From positions 1 to 64,000 of the forward strand of contig JAUXPP010000070.1 in assembly GCA_030683705.1 (NCBI GenBank): a stretch of DNA of 64,000 bases. The letters are read 5' to 3'. The DNA comes from Polaromonas sp. Its GTDB lineage: Bacteria > Pseudomonadota > Gammaproteobacteria > Burkholderiales > Burkholderiaceae_C. Position 1 is the stretch's first letter, and every line of letters begins with the position of its first letter. The notes under the pieces are model-generated. The model worked only from the letters and a program-made list of their open reading frames with translations, did not search any database and was not told the origin of the DNA. The position numbers and the translations under genes are program-made. Positions 56,742-64,000 of the stretch are shown here, piece after piece.

Positions 56742-56817
56742 TGGCGACCCCACGGGGATTCGAACCCCGGTACCTACCGTGAAAGGGTAGTGTCCTAGGC
56801 CTCTAGACGATGGGGTC
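56742..56817 (-). tRNA. tRNA-Glu (TTC), with encoded CCA
   Basis: Minus-strand 76 bases: acceptor GACCCCA/TGGGGTC-type stem with encoded CCA (GCCA end), D-arm with GTCTAGAGGCC, and anticodon TTC in CCCTTTCACGG. The T-arm is CGGGGTTCGAATCCCCG. It lies 98 bases upstream of tRNA-Asp and shares a cluster with gltX, whose product charges it. Confidence 0.97.
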
Positions 56818-56901
56818 TTAACCTTGGAACTTCCGGCGGCAGGTTTTTGTCTTGCAACAAGGACCTGCCGAAAAAATCTGAAAACTTATCGACTGTTGAA
56901 T

Positions 56902-56977
<76 letters not shown>

Positions 56978-57032
56978 TATCAACCGAGCAGGTTTCCCTG
57001 CAATCGTCGAGCCTTGAATTATAGCCCGAATT

Positions 57033-58436
57033 TCAGGCGGTTTTCAATCGCCCCAAACGCGAAATCACATTGCTGCGGTCCATCAGCGACAAAAGTGCAT
57101 CCAGCGACGGGGTTTGCGGGCGCCCAGCCACCAGCACACGCACCGGCATCGCCAGTTGCGGCATCTTCAGGCCGGTCTCGCCCAGCACCTGCTTGATGAC
57201 CGCGGCAATCGCCGGCTTGCTCCACTCGGCCTCACCCAGCAACTCGGCGAGTCGGGCCACCGCAGGGTGGACCTCGGCAGGCACATGGGCCTGGATCTCT
57301 TCCGCGCTGACCGGTGTTTCGCTGACCAGCACGTCCATCCACTCGGCCAGCTCCACCAGTGTGCTGCAGCGGTCTTTCAGCAGCGCACAGGCGGCGACGC
57401 GGCGCGGCGCATCGAAGGCGGACAGCGCGTGGGCGTCCAGGAAGGGCAGCACCAGCTCTGCCAGCGTGACCTCGGGCGTGGCCTTGATGTGCTGGGCGTT
57501 GACCCAGCGCAGCTTGGCCTCGTCGAACTGCGCGGCGCTTTTGCCAAGGTGGTCGAGGTTGAACCACCCGATGAATTGTTCGCGGCTGAAAATTTCGTCG
57601 TCGCCGTGGCTCCAGCCCAGGCGCGCCAGGTAGTTGACCATGGCGTCGGGCAGGTAGCCTTCTTTCGCATACTGGGTGACGGCCTTGGCGCCGTTGCGCT
57701 TGCTCATCTTCTCGCCCTGCTCGTTGAGCACGGTCGGCAGGTGCGCATACACCGGCACGTCCTGGCCCAACGCGCGGAAGATGTTGATCTGGCGCGGTGT
57801 GTTGTTGACATGGTCGTCGCCGCGGATCACATGCGTGATGCCCATGTCCATGTCGTCGACCACCACGCAGAAGTTGTAGGTCGGCGTACCGTCGGGCCGC
57901 GCGATCACCAGGTCGTCGAGCTCGTCGTTGCTGATCTCGATGCGGCCCTTGACCTTGTCGTCCCAGACCACGGCGCCGCCCTGCGGGTTTTTGAAACGCA
58001 GCACCGGCAACACGCCTTCGGGCACGGGCGGCAGTATCTTGCCGGGCTCGGGCCGCCAGGTGCCGTCGTAACGCGGCTTTTGCTTGTCGGCCATCTGCTG
58101 CTCGCGCAGGGCATCGAGCTCGGCCACGCTCATGTAGCAGGGATAGACCAGGCCGTCGGCCACCATCTGCGCCAGCACCGCCTTGTAGCGGTCCATGCGC
58201 TGCATCTGGTAGACCGGGCCTTCGTCGTAGTCCAGGCCCAGCCAGCGCATGCCTTCGATGATCACATCGACGGCTTCCTGCGAGGAGCGCTCAAGGTCGG
58301 TGTCCTCGATGCGCAGGATGAAGTCACCACCGGTGGAGCGCGCAAACGCCCACGGATACAGCGCCGAGCGGATGTTGCCGAGGTGGATGAAGCCGGTGGG
58401 GGAAGGCGCGAAACGGGTACGTGTCTTGAGGGTCAT
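57033..58436 (-). CDS. gltX: Glutamyl-tRNA synthetase
   Basis: The 467-residue class I enzyme charges tRNA-Glu. The HIGH motif is [17 protein letters not shown] at the N terminus, and the KMSKS motif is [14 protein letters not shown]. Other marks are DTDLERSS and the [22 protein letters not shown] block. The length is normal for a discriminating bacterial GltX. The start overlaps the metZ stop (ATGA at 58433-58436). Its cognate tRNA-Glu lies 216 bases downstream on the same strand, so both may share a transcript. Confidence 0.96.
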   Translation of the reverse strand: MTLKTRTRFAPSPTGFIHLGNIRSALYPWAFARSTGGDFILRIEDTDLERSSQEAVDVIIEGMRWLGLDYDEGPVYQMQRMDRYKAVLAQMVADGLVYPCYMSVAELDALREQQMADKQKPRYDGTWRPEPGKILPPVPEGVLPVLRFKNPQGGAVVWDDKVKGRIEISNDELDDLVIARPDGTPTYNFCVVVDDMDMGITHVIRGDDHVNNTPRQINIFRALGQDVPVYAHLPTVLNEQGEKMSKRNGAKAVTQYAKEGYLPDAMVNYLARLGWSHGDDEIFSREQFIGWFNLDHLGKSAAQFDEAKLRWVNAQHIKATPEVTLAELVLPFLDAHALSAFDAPRRVAACALLKDRCSTLVELAEWMDVLVSETPVSAEEIQAHVPAEVHPAVARLAELLGEAEWSKPAIAAVIKQVLGETGLKMPQLAMPVRVLVAGRPQTPSLDALLSLMDRSNVISRLGRLKTA

Positions 58437-59647
58437 GCCAGGGTACTCAGGCCGCGCGAGAGGTCGGCCTTGATGTCGTCGATGTGGTCCAGCCCGACCG
58501 CCAGCCGGATCAGGCCCTGGCTGATGCCGGCGGCCTGGCGCTGCTCTTCGGTCAGGCGCCCATGCGAGGTGGTGCCGGGGTGGCTGATGATGGTTTTGGT
58601 GTCGCCCAGGTTGGTGGCGATGCTGACGACCTGCGTGCTGTCGATCACATGGAAGGCGTTCTTGCGTGCGGCCTGCACGTCGTCGCCGCGCAAGTCGAAA
58701 GACAAGACCGCGCCGCCCAGGCCGGACTGCTGGCGCATCGCCAGCTCATGCTGCGGGTGCGATGCCAGGCCGGGGTAATAAACGCGCGCCACCTGCGGCT
58801 GCTGCTCCAGCCACTTCGCCACGGCCAGCGCATTGGCCGACTGCGCCTGCATGCGTATGCCCAGGGTCTCCAGGCCCTTGAGCACCACCCAGGCGTTAAA
58901 CGGCGCGAGCGTCATGCCGGCGGTGCGCACCACCGGGCCGAAGACATCGACGATGAGCTTTTTGGGGCCGCACAACGCGCCAGCCATCACCCTGCCCTGG
59001 CCGTCCAGGTATTTGGTGCCCGAATGCATGACCAGGTCGGCGCCGAACTCGGTGGGCCGCTGCAGCGCCGGCGAACAGAAACAGTTGTCCACGGCGAGCA
59101 GCGCACCCACACTGTGCGCCAGGTCCGCCAGCGCGGCGATGTCACAGACCTCGGTCAGCGGATTGGTCGGCGTCTCGGCAAACAGCAGCTTGGTGGTCGG
59201 CCGGAGTGCGGCCTTCCATTCGGCCACGTCGGTCTGCGACACAAAGCTGGTTTCGACGCCGAACTTGCCGAACTCGCGGCCGATCAGCGCAATCGTCGAG
59301 CCGAACATGGATCGCGAGCAAATCACGTGGTCGCCGGCCTTGAGCAGGCCCATACACATCATCAGGATCGCGCCCATGCCGGTGGAAGCACCTATCGCGG
59401 CCTCGGTGCCTTCCATCGCGGCCAGGCGGCGCTCGAAACTCGTGACCGTGGGGTTGGAGGTGCGGCCATAGGTGTAGCCCTCTTCGGTGCCGGCAAAACG
59501 CCGCGCCGAGGTCTCGGCATCGGGCTGCACAAAACCGCTGCTCAGGTACAAGGCCTCGGAGTTTTCGCCATGCTGGCTGCGCTCCTGCGCCACGCGCACG
59601 GCCAGCGTGTCACGGTGCAAATGATCGGGAAGTTTTCGCTCGTTCAC
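58433..59647 (-). CDS. metZ: O-succinylhomoserine sulfhydrylase
   Basis: The 404-residue PLP enzyme makes homocysteine from O-succinylhomoserine and sulfide. The Cys/Met-metabolism PLP fold is shown by [23 protein letters not shown], the lysine motif [20 protein letters not shown], and [22 protein letters not shown] near the C terminus. The start is a GTG at 59647 with caggaggcataagc upstream, placed inside the last codons of purF. The gene follows purF with almost no gap, as is common in betaproteobacteria, so they form one operon with gltX downstream. Confidence 0.93.
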   Translation of the reverse strand: MNERKLPDHLHRDTLAVRVAQERSQHGENSEALYLSSGFVQPDAETSARRFAGTEEGYTYGRTSNPTVTSFERRLAAMEGTEAAIGASTGMGAILMMCMGLLKAGDHVICSRSMFGSTIALIGREFGKFGVETSFVSQTDVAEWKAALRPTTKLLFAETPTNPLTEVCDIAALADLAHSVGALLAVDNCFCSPALQRPTEFGADLVMHSGTKYLDGQGRVMAGALCGPKKLIVDVFGPVVRTAGMTLAPFNAWVVLKGLETLGIRMQAQSANALAVAKWLEQQPQVARVYYPGLASHPQHELAMRQQSGLGGAVLSFDLRGDDVQAARKNAFHVIDSTQVVSIATNLGDTKTIISHPGTTSHGRLTEEQRQAAGISQGLIRLAVGLDHIDDIKADLSRGLSTLA

Positions 59648-59649
59648 GC

Positions 59650-61167
<1,518 letters not shown>

Positions 61168-61300
61168 AGAGTTCCATTCATAAAATCGATCCACACAAAG
61201 TGCGCCGCGCAGGGCCGCCCCAAGCAAGCGCAGCCCCAATACCCGGCGCCAGGGGCAGCGCACCGCCGAAGGCTCACGAAGTGACAAGCGTGGGGGCCTG

Positions 61301-61786
61301 TCAATCGAGATACTTGCCGAACTGCTCCGGCAGCACCGGCTTCAAACCCTTGAGCGCCGCGCTCATCACCTCGGCGCCGCGCGACTCCTGCCACCAGACG
61401 GCGTCTTTGAAGGCCGTCATGTTGATCACCACCGTCACCGCCAGCAGCAGTATCACGCCGCGCACCAGGCCGAAGGCCGCGCCCAGTGTGCGGTCCACCG
61501 GCCTGAGGCCGATGGCCTCGACCAGCTTCTTGATCAGCACCGCCAGCAGCCCCGCCGCAAAGACCGACAGGATAAAAATCAGCACAAACGCCGCGGCATA
61601 ACGCACCGGCTCCGATGCGCTCTGCAGGGGCAGCATCAGCGCCACGTCCGGCGCCAACCACTGCGCCAGGTAAAACGACGCGGCCCAGCCCAGCACCGAC
61701 AACACCTCGTACACCAGGCCGCGCCAGGCGCCGATCAGCAGCGACAGCGCCAGCACGCCCAGAAAAGCCAGATCGACAACCGCCAC
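61301..61786 (-). CDS. cvpA: CvpA-family membrane protein
   Basis: The 161-residue protein has four membrane helices, and the CvpA pattern: DLAFLGVLALSLLIGAWRGLVYEVLSVLGW and RPVDRTLGAAFGLVRGVILL. CvpA is needed for colicin V export in E. coli and for envelope stress or bile resistance elsewhere; the mechanism is unclear. The start is a GTG at 61786. It lies 16 bases downstream of the SPOR-domain gene and 134 bases upstream of purF, in the usual cvpA-purF order. Confidence 0.92.
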   Translation of the reverse strand: MAVVDLAFLGVLALSLLIGAWRGLVYEVLSVLGWAASFYLAQWLAPDVALMLPLQSASEPVRYAAAFVLIFILSVFAAGLLAVLIKKLVEAIGLRPVDRTLGAAFGLVRGVILLLAVTVVINMTAFKDAVWWQESRGAEVMSAALKGLKPVLPEQFGKYLD

Positions 61787-61802
61787 GCCGCGCCACTGCC
61801 TT

Positions 61803-62561
61803 TTACAAGGTCAGGATGGCCGCAGGCAAATCAAGCCCCTTGATCTTGCTGGCCGCCTTGTCTGCGTCGGCCTTGGTGGCAAACGGCCCGACGCGGACGC
61901 GTATACGTTTGCCGTCCTTGGTGTCCGCCACCTGGGTGTAGGTTTTCAGCCCGGCCCGCTCGAGCTTCTGGCGCACTTCTCGCGCCTTGGCTTCATCGGC
62001 AAACGCGCCCACCTGCACCACCAGCCGGCCTTCCACATCAGTGCTGGCCACCTTGGCGGGGGCCGTCGCCACCGGCTTGCCTTCGAGCAGGGCCTTGGCG
62101 CGCGCCGCCTCGTCACTCGACGCGGGCGCTTTGGCGACCACCTTGGGCTCTGGCTTCACTTCAGTTTTGATAGCAGATGGCGCAGGTGTGGCGGGCGCTG
62201 CAGGCTTGTCGGCAATGATTTCTTCACGCGGCGTCAGGCTGGAAGGCGCGGCCACCTTGTCGACTGCTGCGGCGGCCGGTGCGCTGGCAGCCACTTTGGG
62301 CGCGGTGGCTGTTGCAGGCGCCGGCATCACCAGCGGTTTCACGGTGTTTTTGCCGGGAATTTCAATCGGGATGTCCACTGCGACGGGGCGCGGCTGGGTG
62401 TCGAACAGCAGCGGAAAACCGATCACGCCGATCAGCACCAGCACCACGGCGCCGATCAGCCGGTGTTTGGCGCGCTTGCGCATGGCTTCCACACTCTCGG
62501 CAGGGCCGGCCGCCCCGGCAGCGGTGGTGGAGGAGCCCCGGCGAAAGTTGAAAAACGGCAT
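61803..62561 (-). CDS. SPOR-domain protein (DedD-like)
   Basis: The 252-residue protein has a short cytoplasmic N terminus, one membrane helix (LIGAVVLVLIGVIGFPLLF), a long Ala/Pro/Lys-rich periplasmic linker, and a C-terminal SPOR domain (LVVQVGAFADEAKAREVRQKLERAG ... KRIRVRVGPFATKADADKAASKIKGL). SPOR domains bind denuded peptidoglycan at the septum, so it is a DedD-like cell-division protein. The linker includes APSAIKTEV, encoded by a repeat copy at 62161-62190. It lies 17 bases after folC. Confidence 0.9.
   Translation of the reverse strand: MPFFNFRRGSSTTAAGAAGPAESVEAMRKRAKHRLIGAVVLVLIGVIGFPLLFDTQPRPVAVDIPIEIPGKNTVKPLVMPAPATATAPKVAASAPAAAAVDKVAAPSSLTPREEIIADKPAAPATPAPSAIKTEVKPEPKVVAKAPASSDEAARAKALLEGKPVATAPAKVASTDVEGRLVVQVGAFADEAKAREVRQKLERAGLKTYTQVADTKDGKRIRVRVGPFATKADADKAASKIKGLDLPAAILTL
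62161..62190 (+). repeat. Dispersed GCTAT repeat in the SPOR-protein linker
   Basis: The copy tcagttttgatagcagatgg then cgcaggtgtg lies opposite to the gene. It is translated as TPAPSAIKTE in the linker between the membrane helix and the SPOR domain. Confidence 0.7.
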
Positions 62562-62578
62562 GGTGGTGGCGGTGTCCG

Positions 62579-63901
62579 TTAGAGGGATGAGGGAGCGGGA
62601 CGCCCTGGCATGGCGTGCGGGGCGAAAAGACGGGGCAGGCCCTCTTTCAACACAGCCCCCACCGTGTAGAACGATCCGAACACCACAATTCTATCAGCGG
62701 GGTCTGCGGCAGCCACGGCCGCCTGCAGGGCCTGCACCGGGCTGGCGAAGACCTGCCCGGTCACGTCCGGACGCTGCTTGCCGGCCTGCCAGCGCGCCAT
62801 CAAACCGGCGCCGCTGGCCGCGCGCGGGGTCGGCAAATCGGTGAAGTACCAGCGGTCCACCATGGGACCGACGCGCTGCAGCATGGCCGCCAGATCCTTG
62901 TCGGCCATGGCGCCGAACACCGCATGGGTGCAGGGGTAAAAACCCATGGCGTCGAGGTTTTCGGCCAGCGCCGCCACCGAATGCGGGTTGTGCGCGACGT
63001 CCAGCACCAGCGTCGGCTGGCCGGAGATGATCTGGAAGCGCCCCGGCAACTCGACCATGGCCAGACCGTTGCGCACCGCCTGCGCCGTCACCGGCAGCCG
63101 GTCGCGCAAAGCCGTCAGCGCCGCCAGCACGCCCGAGGCGTTGACCAGCTGGTTGGCGCCGCGCAGCGCCGGGTAAGCCAGCCCTGCGTATCGGCGACCG
63201 CGGCCCGCCCAGGCCCATTGCAGCTTGTCGCCGGAAAAGTTGAAGTCGCGGCCCAGGCGCCACAGGTCAGCGCCCACTTCGGCCGCATGATCCAGCACGC
63301 TTTGCGGCGGCACCGGGTCGCCCACCACCACCGGTTTTCCGGGACGCATGATGCCGGCCTTCTCGAAACCGATGGCTTCGCGGTCGGCGCCCAATAACTC
63401 GGTGTGATCGATGTCGATGCTGGTGATCAGCGCGCAGTCGGCGTCGATGATGTTGACGGAGTCCAGCCGGCCGCCGACGCCGACCTCGAGAATCACCACG
63501 TCCAGCTTGGCCTCGGCCAGCAGGCTGAAAATCGCCAGCATGGTGAACTCGAAGTAAGTCAGCGAGGTGTCGCCGCGCGATGCCTCGACACGCTCGAAAT
63601 GCGGCAGCAGCGCCGCGCCCTGCACCATCTCGCCGCGCATCCGGCAGCGTTCCTCGAAGTGCACCAGGTGCGGCGAGGTGTAGACCCCGGTGCGGTAGCC
63701 GGCCTGGCCCAGGATGGCTTCCAGCATCGCGCAGCTCGAACCCTTGCCGTTGGTGCCGGCGACGGTGATCACCGGGCAGTCAAAGGCCAGGTTCATGGTG
63801 CGGGCCACGCTGCGGACCCGGTCCAGGCCGAGCGCAATCGCGGTGGGGTGCAGGCGTTCGCAGTAGGCGAGCCAGTCGTCCAGGGTGTTCAGCTTGTCCA
63901 T
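62579..63901 (-). CDS. folC: Folylpolyglutamate synthase/dihydrofolate synthase FolC
   Basis: The 440-residue Mur-ligase-like enzyme adds glutamate to folates. P-loop motif is VAGTNGKGSSCAMLEAIL, followed by GVYTSPHLVHFEERCRM, and ITSIDIDHTELLG with the Mur-type ATP site; the C-terminal VLDVAHNPHSVAALAENL is the folate-binding end. The start at 63901 (MDKLNTLDDWLAYCERLHP) is the family N terminus. The frame is open to 63994, where the extra residues begin with a repeat-derived segment (MDLIANGPPAT); that start is possible. It lies just upstream of the SPOR gene. Confidence 0.93.
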   Translation of the reverse strand: MDKLNTLDDWLAYCERLHPTAIALGLDRVRSVARTMNLAFDCPVITVAGTNGKGSSCAMLEAILGQAGYRTGVYTSPHLVHFEERCRMRGEMVQGAALLPHFERVEASRGDTSLTYFEFTMLAIFSLLAEAKLDVVILEVGVGGRLDSVNIIDADCALITSIDIDHTELLGADREAIGFEKAGIMRPGKPVVVGDPVPPQSVLDHAAEVGADLWRLGRDFNFSGDKLQWAWAGRGRRYAGLAYPALRGANQLVNASGVLAALTALRDRLPVTAQAVRNGLAMVELPGRFQIISGQPTLVLDVAHNPHSVAALAENLDAMGFYPCTHAVFGAMADKDLAAMLQRVGPMVDRWYFTDLPTPRAASGAGLMARWQAGKQRPDVTGQVFASPVQALQAAVAAADPADRIVVFGSFYTVGAVLKEGLPRLFAPHAMPGRPAPSSL

Positions 63902-63980
63902 AGAGGGCGCTATTGTCGCCGCTGGCGGCTGGCCGCCGGCCAAGGGCTGGCCGGTGACCCGCGTGGCAGGAGGTCCATTC

Positions 63981-64000
63981 GCTATTAAATCCATAGCTGC
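63981..64000 (+). repeat. Dispersed GCTAT/ATAGC repeat at the right edge
   Basis: The last 20 bases, gctattaaatccatagctgc, form the clearest example of the family: GCTAT and ATAGC arms around an AT-rich centre. It lies at the upstream edge of folC, and the possible ATG at 63994 is within it. The copy continues past the window. Confidence 0.8.

Noticed and set aside
57114-58778. 554-codon plus-strand frame antisense to gltX and metZ
   Set aside because: It is a His/Gln/Val-rich shadow frame without motifs, opposite two well-conserved genes.

Overview
The window reads as chromosome of a high-GC betaproteobacterium of the family Comamonadaceae (Polaromonas, Rhodoferax or Variovorax-like). The evidence is the gene order folC-SPOR-cvpA-purF-metZ-gltX, the many small Burkholderiales-type envelope genes, and a dispersed GCTAT/ATAGC repeat of the kind I associate with this family. 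No rRNA or ribosomal-protein locus is present, so the genus call is an inference.

Regions 1-36.6 kb and 56.6-64 kb are chromosomal backbone. From the left they hold the katG tail, a non-coding repeat block, uppP, and a run of membrane and exported genes (two 2TM-domain paralogs, a DUF2141 protein, a carotenoid oxygenase, an alpha/beta hydrolase). A 2TM/LytS-type kinase/LytTR regulator operon follows, then three related envelope genes separated by strong terminators, and glnS. Between glnS and a secreted methyltransferase lies a small acquired patch: a toxin-antitoxin pair bracketed by a 135-bp duplication of the glnS 3' end, then a low-GC OLD-family ATPase/TOPRIM nuclease. Further on are an M23 peptidase, a five-PAS histidine kinase, rluE, a GDSL esterase, a ridA/LysR divergent pair, an AlkD-like protein, a pgm-waaC-waaA operon, and a DNA-alkylation repair pair (Ada/AlkA fusion, then ogt). 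The waaA gene carries an in-frame amber codon.

Region 36.7-56.6 kb is an integrated mobile element of about 19.9 kb. Its right end is an intact tRNA-Asp gene and its left end is a 47-bp copy of that tRNA's 3' end, next to a tyrosine integrase. Near the left end it carries a DUF262/FRG gene pair and an Eco29kI-like restriction-modification pair. In the middle is an SOS block (SRAP protein and umuDC around one LexA box). The right half has a DotA/TraY-type membrane-protein operon, a mobC/relaxase module with a nested reading frame, a small replication/regulation operon, and an AAA ATPase beside the tRNA. No complete mating-pore gene set is seen, so it is best described as an integrative mobilizable element or a reduced ICE.

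The right flank is a minus-strand block folC, SPOR-domain gene, cvpA, purF, metZ, gltX, tRNA-Ala, tRNA-Glu, tRNA-Asp. The insertion cut the tRNA-Asp gene off from a terminator that still lies 20 kb away at the left junction; the element supplies a replacement.

A repeat of about 20-35 bp occurs at least eleven times in the backbone. Eight copies lie within or at the edge of coding sequence and are read through, usually in the same frame. This shared short peptide insertion, the waaA amber codon, the nested relaxase frame and the defence cargo of the tRNA-Asp element are the most noteworthy observations.
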